In this document: positions 1-6,175 of the stretch, one piece after another
How the letters are laid out: the number at the start of each line of letters is the position of its first letter
Numbering within the stretch: position 1 is the first letter of the stretch
Origin: a bacterium
GTDB taxonomy: Bacteria; Zixibacteria; MSB-5A5; GN15; FEB-12
Assembly (NCBI GenBank): GCA_030612965.1
Contig: JAUWMW010000153.1
Span: 1 to 6,175, forward strand
DNA: 6,175 bases
Reading direction: 5' to 3'
The notes under the pieces: generated by a model
The model's database searches: none
Seen by the model: the letters and a program-made list of their open reading frames with translations, nothing else
What the model was told of the DNA's origin: nothing
Translations under genes and position numbers: made by a program

Positions 1-686
1 GACTCGGCGTAATTGTAAACAACGTGGTCTTCCCCGCTGTCTATCAGGAAGTCGATGCCGGCCAGGAAACCATAAATGTAGCCGTACGATTTGTAAATTG
101 ACGGCTTACCGGGAAAGGCGAAATAACCTTTCCTGATGGCCTGGATCATACGCATGATATTGCCGGGATCGTCCGGCCCGTAAAGAACACCGGGTCTCGA
201 TATCAACAGCCTGCGGCCGCTTCCGGCTCGATGCCATTGCTGGTGAATGACCTCGGCGGGATACTTGGAACCTCCGTATGGCGTAATCGGTCGAATCGGT
301 GCGCTTTCATCGGTGGCGCCGACGGTAGGACCATAGACGGAGATGCTGCTGGTGAAATATATGTTGTCACAACCGATCACCTCAGCGTAGTTACAGACGT
401 TGGCCGCCCCCGGAAGATTGGTTTCGTAGTATTCATAGGGAGCGTGTCCGGGCTCGCGGTGTACCGCGGCCAAGTTGAATATCCAATCCGGAGAAGTGGG
501 TACCAGCGCGATTTCTATCGGACATCGGACATCGGTGACGGAAGTGGTTATTCCGGGCGTTCCCTCCAGTGGGGACCGCTGGATATCGGCAATGTGTACG
601 TGGGTGAATTTCCCGCTGTTTAGAAAGTGTCTGGCCAGGTGAGTGCCGACATAGCCGGCGCCGCCGAATATCACGCAACAGTTCAT
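1..686 (-). CDS. NAD-dependent epimerase/dehydratase (extended SDR), C-terminus beyond left edge
   Basis: Partial gene: 228 residues are visible before it runs off the window. Read from ATG 686, the protein opens with an NAD(P)-binding Rossmann fold. The glycine motif GGAGYVG is at residues 8-14 and an acidic residue (Asp34) sits at the end of the second strand, which favours NAD. NLAAVHREPG follows at about 71-80, then TSS at 112-114 and the catalytic Tyr-x-x-x-Lys (YGGSK, Tyr137/Lys141). RPGVLYGP at about 164-171 is the usual extended-SDR segment before the substrate domain. The family (UDP-glucose 4-epimerase/WcaG type) epimerises, dehydrates or reduces nucleotide sugars in the cytoplasm. 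The exact substrate cannot be read from the sequence. The start is well supported: GAGGA lies 5 bases upstream and no other start is needed. It follows the GT2 gene after 9 bases, so it is very likely co-transcribed and translationally coupled. A typical family length of 300-350 residues implies that about a third is missing. Confidence 0.93.
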   Translation of the reverse strand, partial: MNCCVIFGGAGYVGTHLARHFLNSGKFTHVHIADIQRSPLEGTPGITTSVTDVRCPIEIALVPTSPDWIFNLAAVHREPGHAPYEYYETNLPGAANVCNYAEVIGCDNIYFTSSISVYGPTVGATDESAPIRPITPYGGSKYPAEVIHQQWHRAGSGRRLLISRPGVLYGPDDPGNIMRMIQAIRKGYFAFPGKPSIYKSYGYIYGFLAGIDFLIDSGEDHVVYNYAE

Positions 687-691
687 GCTCT

Positions 692-696
692 TCCTC
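692..696 (-). promoter_or_regulatory. Ribosome-binding site of the epimerase gene, overlapping the GT2 stop codon
   Basis: On the minus strand the sequence reads TAGAGGAAGAGCATG. GAGGA is a good Shine-Dalgarno match with a 5-base spacer to ATG 686. Its first G is the last base of the GT2 stop codon TAG (698-696). Ribosomes ending the glycosyltransferase would therefore be placed on the epimerase start, which supports coupled translation. Confidence 0.75.
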
Positions 697-1766
697 TATC
701 TCCAGTATTGTCTGTTCATGCTCAGTCGGGGCCGCAGCCTCGCCGGTAGTTTGTGCTGCATATTGCCCAGCTTGTACCCGACCAACTTGAGTCCGGTGCG
801 CAGCAACGCCGAGGGAATCAGCGCCGGATTGGTCCGTAACAAGTGCATTAATTCTGATCGGACAAATCGGAGCCCTTCGCCACCGGCATGGCCGAAAGAA
901 TCACGAATCCACTTCTCACTGGCGTGAAAGACACCGATGTCGAAATAGCGCTGAAACTCCTGGAGAGGGCCGTAGCGGTGCGAGTGGTAGACGGTAGCGA
1001 CAGCGCAGTAGGCTATCTTCCACCCGGACTGGATCAACTTCGAGGCCGCCCAGGCATCTTCGTTCTGAATCAGGTGACTTGGGAAACCACCGATCTCCAG
1101 CAGCGCCGAGCGACGCCAAACAGCGAAGGAGTTGGATATGAAACTGGTCTTGATTCCGTAGCGGTTGATGTCACCGCGGTCGCGCAAGTGTGGCGTTGTT
1201 GGATAATTGAACAACCTTGCATGCGCCTCGATAGGTGAGCTTTCGGGCCGCGGCAGTTGACGACCATAAGCAGCCCCTACCCGCGGATCCTCCATCGCTT
1301 TCAACAGGGTCTCCAGCGAAGTCGGTGAATTCAGGATGGCGTCCTGGGTCATGAAGATAATCAACTCACAATCATCCAACTGTTGGACGGCCATTTGACG
1401 AGTACGGCCATGGTTGAATTCGTCGCGATTGATCTGAATTAGTTCGAACCCCGATTCCTCGGCCAGTTCCGTCGTGCGATCAGTTGACGATGAATCGATC
1501 AACAGGAGCCGCCGGGGTTGCACAGTCTGCGTTTTGAGAGCAGCCAGCCAGTCAACAAAGCCGTCGCCGGCATTCAAGGCAGGCACCACCAGGGCCGCGT
1601 CGCGATTGACTGAAAGTCCCCCGTCATTTCGATACGAATCCAGCCGTGAGCACCGCGAGTGCCGCGCAATTTTGGACGGGAGAGATTCGGTGGTTACCAG
1701 AGTGCCCATAATTGTTACGTCCGGTTTAGTCGCCAACTCATTCAAAGGATCCGCGGACTTCCCCAC
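696..1766 (-). CDS. Family 2 glycosyltransferase, rhamnosyltransferase-like
   Basis: A cytoplasmic or membrane-associated GT-A enzyme that transfers a sugar from a nucleotide donor to the growing lipid-linked repeat unit. In the 356-residue reading, the nucleotide-binding strand VVPALNAG is at 60-67, DSSSTDRT at 91-98, EFNHGRTR at 116-123, the metal-binding segment TQDA at 140-143 (single Asp in place of a full DxD), GRQLPR at 168-173, GGFP at 226-229, the putative catalytic NED at 235-237, HSHRY at 261-265 and RYFDIGVF at 273-280. The FNHG, TQDA, GRQLPR and HSH-RYFDIG series is the pattern I know from dTDP-rhamnosyltransferase-like members, but donor specificity is inferred. The start is uncertain. 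The longest reading uses GTG 1766, 17 bases after the wzz stop, with only a distant AAGGG upstream. ATG 1709 is an alternative. Either leaves 35-55 residues ahead of the domain that look like no known part of the family, and a run of five G at 1622-1618 may hide a frameshift. The stop is tightly followed by the epimerase gene. Confidence 0.9.
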   Translation of the reverse strand: MGKSADPLNELATKPDVTIMGTLVTTESLPSKIARHSRCSRLDSYRNDGGLSVNRDAALVVPALNAGDGFVDWLAALKTQTVQPRRLLLIDSSSTDRTTELAEESGFELIQINRDEFNHGRTRQMAVQQLDDCELIIFMTQDAILNSPTSLETLLKAMEDPRVGAAYGRQLPRPESSPIEAHARLFNYPTTPHLRDRGDINRYGIKTSFISNSFAVWRRSALLEIGGFPSHLIQNEDAWAASKLIQSGWKIAYCAVATVYHSHRYGPLQEFQRYFDIGVFHASEKWIRDSFGHAGGEGLRFVRSELMHLLRTNPALIPSALLRTGLKLVGYKLGNMQHKLPARLRPRLSMNRQYWR

Positions 1767-1783
1767 TCTTGAAATCGATGCCC

Positions 1784-2938
1784 TTATCTATGTTCTGTCG
1801 GCTGCTTACTGTCAGTTCTTGAGCTTGGAGATCTGTCAGGTCGCCGCAGAAGATTGAGGAGTCGGGATTGACGGTAGTGCAGCGAGCTGTCGTCAGTGTC
1901 TCCTCCGGCGTCAGAGTTATCATCCACGCCGGCCATTCCCTGCCGCCACAGGTTGCGGACAAACAACCAGGATATAACCAACAGGAAGGCCAAGCAGCCG
2001 GCCAACAGAGTGGTAAAGGTGCGTCTCGGCCCCGATTTCTTGGTCGGCAGTGAAGGTTCGTCCAGCACACGAACAATCGGTATATCCTTCTGCACCTCAA
2101 GTCGCGCCAGTTCGAGTTGTTGAGATAGTAGCAAGTATGTCTTGGCCTGTAGTTCTGCCTCGCGTCTCAGCCGCGCCAGTTCGGTCTGAAGTTGTGGATC
2201 ACTGGAAGTATTCCAGTTGCGGTTGACTTTCAAGAACTGCTGCAAGCTGTCTTCGGCCTGCGTCAGTTCGATCGATCTCAGCACACGCTGGTCGGCGAGA
2301 TAGGTTTCGTTTTCGCGGGCCTGAGAGTGTCGCTTGACCCTCAAATAGGTCTCGAGTTGCGTCAAGTACTCCGAAAGAATAGCTTGCGACAACTGTGGAT
2401 CGGTCGTCTCAACGGCAAGTCTGATGATGCCGAGTTTCTTATCCTCACTGACCGACGTAATCTTCGACAGCGCTGAGCGCAACTCGGTTGGATCGTCGGT
2501 AGCGAAGTACTCCGGCAATTCAATTGCACGATGGTCGCCTCCGGACGTAATCTCATATCGCTTCTTGAGAATTCCATCACGCACAAGATCCGACCGGAGG
2601 ATGCTGGGATAGAGGGCCGACGAGTTCTCATCGGCGGACGCCGAACCGCCGACGCCGAATTGACCGGCGATGTCCATGAGGCCGGACAGTCTGTCGCGTG
2701 ATCCCGAGGGCAGGATTGAAGCATGAGAACGATACCGGTTGGGCGTGAGGACCATCACCCCAGCCGCGAGCACCATCACACCGATCACGATGGCCGTGAT
2801 CAGTCGACTGTTTTTCTTGAGCAGCCGGATGAACTCAACCGGATTGATCTCGATGTCGGATTGAAATGATCGTGACGGTCGCGCGCTGTCCGATGTGGAG
2901 GTAGTATCGTGCGAGTTGGTGTCCGGCGTTCGGTTCAT
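1784..2938 (-). CDS. wzz: Wzz/GumC-type polysaccharide chain-length determinant
   Basis: Inner-membrane polysaccharide co-polymerase that controls how long the polymer grows, normally by acting with the polymerase Wzy. From ATG 2938 (384 residues) it has a Ser/Thr-rich cytoplasmic N-tail and then an EINPVEFIRLLKKN segment typical of the Wzz domain entry. Membrane segment 1 is at about 45-65. The periplasmic region starts with RYRSHASILPSG and contains a predicted coiled coil at about 197-282, rich in Leu, Gln, Glu and Arg. Next come the pre-membrane motif VLDEPSLPTKKSGPRR at about 291-306 and membrane segment 2 at about 308-327. The last ~55 residues are cytoplasmic, first acidic (DD, GGDTDD) and then basic. 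There is no Walker kinase domain and no tyrosine cluster, so it is not a fused BY-kinase. ATG 2947 is also in frame, but AAGGA at 2951-2947 abuts it, whereas it stands 8 bases before ATG 2938, so I chose the latter. GT2 follows after 17 bases. Confidence 0.9.
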   Translation of the reverse strand: MNRTPDTNSHDTTSTSDSARPSRSFQSDIEINPVEFIRLLKKNSRLITAIVIGVMVLAAGVMVLTPNRYRSHASILPSGSRDRLSGLMDIAGQFGVGGSASADENSSALYPSILRSDLVRDGILKKRYEITSGGDHRAIELPEYFATDDPTELRSALSKITSVSEDKKLGIIRLAVETTDPQLSQAILSEYLTQLETYLRVKRHSQARENETYLADQRVLRSIELTQAEDSLQQFLKVNRNWNTSSDPQLQTELARLRREAELQAKTYLLLSQQLELARLEVQKDIPIVRVLDEPSLPTKKSGPRRTFTTLLAGCLAFLLVISWLFVRNLWRQGMAGVDDNSDAGGDTDDSSLHYRQSRLLNLLRRPDRSPSSRTDSKQPTEHR

Positions 2939-2946
2939 TGCTGTCA

Positions 2947-2951
2947 TCCTT
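2947..2951 (-). promoter_or_regulatory. Ribosome-binding site that decides the wzz start
   Basis: AAGGA on the minus strand overlaps the first in-frame ATG (2947-2945), so it cannot serve that codon. It lies 8 bases before the second ATG (2938-2936), a normal spacing. This shortens the protein by three residues (MTA) relative to the longest reading. Confidence 0.65.
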
Positions 2952-3154
2952 GACGGCGATTTGGGTTCATTTATCCACTCTTGGTACTATCAAATCCGGT
3001 GCCGAAGAGCCCGTGGCGGCGTCATTTCTTGCGCCCGTATCGCGCTACCCCACAAGACATTACGAGGCCGCAAGAATGAGCGCTTGAAGGCCGCCGCGAT
3101 CCATGGAAAGATTGTTCCAGTGCTCAGGGCTGACTGTTCCGCTGCCACGGCGAT

Positions 3155-3171
3155 ATCAGTAACAAACTGAT
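3155..3171. repeat. Short perfect inverted repeat in the flippase-wzz gap
   Basis: ATCAGT and ACTGAT are exact 6-base arms around the 5-base loop AACAA. The stem has only two G:C pairs and no T tract follows on either strand, so intrinsic termination is unlikely. It could be a weak protein-binding site or chance. Confidence 0.3.
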
Positions 3172-3248
3172 CGACTCATCAAGGTGAGAAGTGAGTGACT
3201 TTCCTGGTGTGATGAACCGGACGACATTATCGCAGGCGATGACCTGGG

Positions 3249-4514
3249 TCAGCGTTCGATCACTCTTTCGCGTCGAACTGATCGCTGTAGTCGGACCACT
3301 GCCAGAGAGATCAGAAGAAGTCCCAAGCCGAACGATAAGATCAGCGCGTAAGCTATCCCCGGCATCTCCCATCGGTCATAACAGTACCCACTGATCCCAA
3401 GGAAAACGGCCAGCACACCCAACCAAATATAGCCGGCGATGCGGGTTCGTTCGTAAACAGCGAACACGGTGGTGAGCATGGAACCGACACTCACCATCAT
3501 ATTTACGATCACCAACAGCAGCATCAGGCCATACGAGCGCACGTATTCATCCGTGGAGATGAGGCGTATAACGTCTTCGCCGAGAAGATACAATATCAGT
3601 AGCAGGGGAAGAGCCATGGCCAGGTAGATTGCAAAAAACATAAAGAAGGTTTTGCGCACTCCAGGTCCTTCATCGGACAATCGGCTCTTTCTCAAGTGTT
3701 GCGCATATACGTTGTTCACGATTGCCGTTGGTATGGTCGACACCAGAGCGACCTTCTGTGCGATGCTGTAGAAGGCCACCGCCTCAAGACCGTCGTACAG
3801 TTTTATCAGCAACGGTACAAGGGCGTTTACGATCAAATCAGAGAAGGCAAAAGGGAGCAACGGCAGACCGATAGCCAGGTATTTCCTGACGATGGCATAA
3901 TCATAAGTCGAAAACGTCAGGTAGTCCTTCAATAGAAACAGACCCAGCGATGCAACGAGAAGTTCTGCTAATATAAACCCGTATAACGCTCCGTAGAGTC
4001 CGCCATCGAGAGCAAAACAGCTTATGACTATGGCCAACAAGATCAGGCACGATTCAATGAGAAAAAACAGGACCTGCCGACGCAAGAGCAGCAGGGAACG
4101 GCAGAGACCGAAGAAGAAGTCGTTGGCGGTTCGGAATACCAGAGCCACCAGCAGCAGAGAGATGAGCGAAGAGTCCAGAACCTCACGATAGGAGAGATAG
4201 AGGGCGAAACCGACAAATACCAGAATGGTCATGGTGAACTTGGTAACACCGACCGAAAAGATCTCTCGCTTCTGACTGCTGCGGTTCTTGCCGGTCAGCA
4301 ACACGTTGGCGGCATACATCAAATTCAGCGATGAGAATGTAAGAACGAGTCCGACCAAACTGATAAACAGAGACCAACTGCCATACGCTTCCACCGACAG
4401 ATACTTGGACAGGATCGCGGCCAGCGCAAACCCATAGGAAAACCTGATAACCGGCAAGGAGGCCGACAGAGAGAGGTGCCCGATGAGTCTGGACTGTGTC
4501 TCGCTACTCAGCAT
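3249..4514 (-). CDS. wzx: Wzx-type polysaccharide flippase (MOP/MATE superfamily)
   Basis: Integral inner-membrane protein expected to flip the undecaprenyl-diphosphate-linked repeat unit from the cytoplasmic to the periplasmic face. The 421-residue reading is almost entirely hydrophobic, with about 12 membrane segments, roughly at 18-34, 46-72, 88-107, 115-131, 148-167, 172-195, 213-237, 288-311, 327-353, 357-376 and 386-408, plus a less clear one near 245-265. Family signatures are YLSVEAYGSWSL just after the first segment (the usual 'yLs.e.yG' motif), KYLAIGLPLLPFAFSD near 211-226, and GLEAVAFYSIAQKVA near 242-256. The tail is short and basic. The start is ambiguous. In-frame TTG 4562 gives 437 residues and ATG 4550 gives 433, but neither has a good ribosome-binding site. 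ATG 4514 has GTGGGG 5 bases upstream and leaves about 15 residues before the first membrane segment, as is normal for Wzx, so I prefer it. The amidotransferase gene upstream ends at 4628. The family assignment is firm; the exact glycan moved is unknown. Confidence 0.9.
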   Translation of the reverse strand: MLSSETQSRLIGHLSLSASLPVIRFSYGFALAAILSKYLSVEAYGSWSLFISLVGLVLTFSSLNLMYAANVLLTGKNRSSQKREIFSVGVTKFTMTILVFVGFALYLSYREVLDSSLISLLLVALVFRTANDFFFGLCRSLLLLRRQVLFFLIESCLILLAIVISCFALDGGLYGALYGFILAELLVASLGLFLLKDYLTFSTYDYAIVRKYLAIGLPLLPFAFSDLIVNALVPLLIKLYDGLEAVAFYSIAQKVALVSTIPTAIVNNVYAQHLRKSRLSDEGPGVRKTFFMFFAIYLAMALPLLLILYLLGEDVIRLISTDEYVRSYGLMLLLVIVNMMVSVGSMLTTVFAVYERTRIAGYIWLGVLAVFLGISGYCYDRWEMPGIAYALILSFGLGLLLISLAVVRLQRSVRRERVIER

Positions 4515-4627
4515 CGTTGCGTTGCCCCACAGGTGCGACCGAGTGGACATAGGCAACCGCAAACATAGCCTGCCCCCACTCGGCGCTTATTCTAACCTCA
4601 GGTATCCCTCCAGTTGGCTTCATCAAC

Positions 4628-6175
4628 TTACCTGTTAGGCTCGAGTATATGCTTGTTATAGATGCAGAGCATGGCCATGTAGTAGACGCGATAGAGATAC
4701 TTCTCATCTGACGCCTGCCAGCGCTTCCCCCGCAGAAATCTCGCCACCAACCGTTCTAACTGATACTTTTTCAGGAAGGAGTTGGACGCACTCAGGTCGT
4801 CACGGACGATCTCCCCGATAAAGCCACCCAGAACACCGTTGAATAGCAGATGCAGCGAACTGGACACAGCTTTCTTCCGGTAGTACACTTTGTCATTGAG
4901 CTTGTCGCGGAAAGCCCTGCGAAGAAGGAGTTTGTTGATGATCGTTTTCTGTTTGGAATACCTCTCTTGTCCCACCCCGAACTGTGTCGCCTGATCAAAT
5001 GGGATGGATGAACAATACTCAGCCAGTGCGGCGTTATGAAACGGCAAGGCGATGTAGGTGCCGCACACGCGGGCCAGACTCTGAATGTACCTGATTTGAT
5101 CGGTGTATTGTTCGCGGTACTTGATCTTGACGATTTCATTGTACAGCTGTCTGGGGTTGGTTATGTAGCTGAGATCAATGTGGAGATCCTTGCGGAGACT
5201 GTCCCAATGATGCAAGGGGATGCCCATCGAGCGCAGGGACTGCCGGTCACACCCAAAGAAATACTTCAGAATGTAGTGCTCGGTATCAAAGGCATCACCG
5301 GTCATTCGCACTGCGCGACGCCACTTTGACTTTACTTCCGACGACCCAAGAAAACCGAACAGTTGAGCTACCCATCCCAGAGAACGCACGAGGACATTCA
5401 GGCCGGGGTGTCGCCTGGCGAAAAACAGCTTGAAAGCAAGCTTGTCGATCGGATTGATGTCAGGTGTGTGCAGGCGTGTGTCCTGACCGGCGTAGAACGT
5501 CTCGGACAAATCCGGGTTCGGAATCTTGCCTAATACAGCAACCCCGTAGTAAGGGTTGTTCATCCTGAGCACGGTCGGCAAGAAGTCGTCGAGAAGGTGA
5601 GGATCCTCGGGATCGACGGTCACTATCTCCAGCGGCACTTCGAGATAGTCGGCAATGCTCCGGGCATACACGGTTTCATCTTCTTCAGTATCCTTGACTC
5701 GGAAAGCCACGGCGCGTAGAGAGCCGTGCGGTACCAATTCGTGCAAAGAACCGAGCATCACGGCCGAATCCAAACCACCAGACAAGAGCACAACGTTCCG
5801 GGCGCTCACATACTCTCGATGGGCGTCGACGATATTCTTTCTCAGCAACTGCCGATTTCGGTCGAAATTATGGGGATTATCTTTGTCGGCCAACACAATT
5901 GCGCCGTCATGCTCCAGGGTCATCTTGAGATCAGAATCAAAGCGGAGTCGGTTACCCATCCTGACTTCCTGCACCGACTGGTAGTAGGTATCCCCATCGA
6001 AAGTGTACTGCACATACAGCACTTGATATACGGCATCCTCATTGAACTCACGCACTCCGGCGGCGCTTGCCACCTCATGCACACACGTTGAAATGTAAAC
6101 AGCATCGTTGGACAAACAGTAGTAGCCGGTCTTGATGCCGGTGGGGTCTCTCAGAAGTCGGATAGTACCCGCCTG
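4628..6175 (-). CDS. Asparagine-synthase-like amidotransferase, N-terminus beyond right edge
   Basis: Partial gene: 515 residues are visible and the frame stays open to the window edge. A TTG at 6115 is not the start, because the 20 codons before it encode recognisable protein. The visible part opens with RDPTGIKTGYY (residues 9-19), equivalent to RDxxGxKPLYY at the end of the class II glutaminase half, so the catalytic Cys and roughly 80-100 residues are off the window. The synthetase half has the ATP-pyrophosphatase loop SGGLDS at 132-137. PFHNAALAEYCSSIP at about 378-392 matches the late AsnB segment PFlDhrlvef...lP, followed by a Lys/Arg-rich region (RRAFRDKL, YYRKKA). The usual GxGxDE-F-GY stretch is replaced by AGQDTRLHTP at 229-238. 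AsnB family members make asparagine from aspartate with glutamine as nitrogen donor; relatives in polysaccharide loci amidate sugar carboxyls or other acceptors. Given the divergent loop and the flippase next door, a sugar-modifying role is my inference; a non-catalytic or asparagine-making role is not excluded. Confidence 0.88.
   Translation of the reverse strand, partial: QAGTIRLLRDPTGIKTGYYCLSNDAVYISTCVHEVASAAGVREFNEDAVYQVLYVQYTFDGDTYYQSVQEVRMGNRLRFDSDLKMTLEHDGAIVLADKDNPHNFDRNRQLLRKNIVDAHREYVSARNVVLLSGGLDSAVMLGSLHELVPHGSLRAVAFRVKDTEEDETVYARSIADYLEVPLEIVTVDPEDPHLLDDFLPTVLRMNNPYYGVAVLGKIPNPDLSETFYAGQDTRLHTPDINPIDKLAFKLFFARRHPGLNVLVRSLGWVAQLFGFLGSSEVKSKWRRAVRMTGDAFDTEHYILKYFFGCDRQSLRSMGIPLHHWDSLRKDLHIDLSYITNPRQLYNEIVKIKYREQYTDQIRYIQSLARVCGTYIALPFHNAALAEYCSSIPFDQATQFGVGQERYSKQKTIINKLLLRRAFRDKLNDKVYYRKKAVSSSLHLLFNGVLGGFIGEIVRDDLSASNSFLKKYQLERLVARFLRGKRWQASDEKYLYRVYYMAMLCIYNKHILEPNR

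Larger units (their letters stand above)
2939..3248 (-). other. About 310-base gap between flippase and wzz, no confident gene
   Basis: No gene here can be called with confidence. On the minus strand one frame is open from GTG 3148 to TGA 2990 (52 residues) with no ribosome-binding site. Its middle, VLWGSAIR, faintly recalls the conserved WGSG segment of polysaccharide pyruvyltransferases, so a decayed gene fragment is possible but unproven. A small perfect inverted repeat (ATCAGT, 5-base loop, ACTGAT) lies at 3155-3171. It is AT-rich and has no T run, so it is a poor terminator candidate. The spacing is much larger than between the genes downstream, so a promoter for wzz could lie here, but I found no pair of hexamers with acceptable spacing. 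Confidence 0.5.

Noticed and set aside
231..623. Plus-strand open frame of 130 codons
   Set aside because: It lies wholly antisense to the epimerase gene, whose motifs are clear; the plus-strand product looks like no known family.
2971..2996. Promoter-like TTGATA and TAAATG/GATAAA upstream of wzz, and a sigma-54-like CGGCAC...TTGA
   Set aside because: The hexamer spacing is only 12-14 bases, and the sigma-54-like site lacks the key GC at -12 and has C for T at -24.
3240..3251. Inverted repeat TGACC-tg-GGTCA at the flippase stop codon
   Set aside because: A 2-base loop cannot form a stable hairpin, and no T run follows, so it is not a terminator.
3124..3372. Minus-strand 82-codon frame overlapping the flippase end and the gap
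   Set aside because: Most of it overlaps the flippase C-terminus in another frame, there is no ribosome-binding site, and the product is unrecognisable.
4592..4615. Strong GGAGG ribosome-binding-like sequence after the amidotransferase stop (minus strand)
   Set aside because: No ATG, GTG or TTG occurs at a usable distance downstream, so it does not define a start.

Overview
The window is a piece of a bacterial surface-polysaccharide locus (exopolysaccharide, capsule or O-antigen). All five genes are on the minus strand, so the locus reads from right to left. Base composition is moderate, slightly above half G+C by eye. Nothing in the sequence fixes the species. The two-membrane-segment chain-length protein beside a Wzx-type flippase fits a diderm (Gram-negative-type) bacterium, possibly an uncultivated lineage, but that is inference.

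In transcription order: (1) 6175-4628, an asparagine-synthase-type amidotransferase whose N-terminus lies beyond the right edge; (2) 4514-3249 (longest reading from 4562), a polytopic Wzx/MATE-like lipid-linked oligosaccharide flippase; (3) 3248-2939, about 310 bases with no confident gene but one short, faintly protein-like reading frame; (4) 2938-1784, a Wzz/GumC-type chain-length determinant with no kinase domain; (5) 1766-696, a family 2 glycosyltransferase of the rhamnosyltransferase-like group, with an uncertain start; (6) 686-1, an extended-SDR sugar-nucleotide epimerase/dehydratase that runs off the left edge.

Likely division of labour: the epimerase makes or modifies a sugar nucleotide, the GT2 adds a sugar to the lipid-linked repeat unit at the inner face of the membrane, and the amidotransferase-like protein may amidate a carboxyl group on the sugar (inference). 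The flippase moves the repeat unit to the periplasm, and the Wzz protein sets the length of the polymer. This is the set expected for Wzx/Wzy-dependent export. The polymerase (Wzy), the initiating phosphoglycosyltransferase and any outer-membrane exporter are not in the window. The wzz, GT2 and epimerase genes are close together (17 and 9 base gaps), and the epimerase ribosome-binding site overlaps the GT2 stop codon, so these three probably form one transcription unit. No RNA gene, CRISPR array, insertion sequence or convincing terminator was found. The novel interest lies in the divergent amidotransferase-like enzyme, the unexplained 310-base gap, and a possible one-base frameshift at the start of the GT2 gene.
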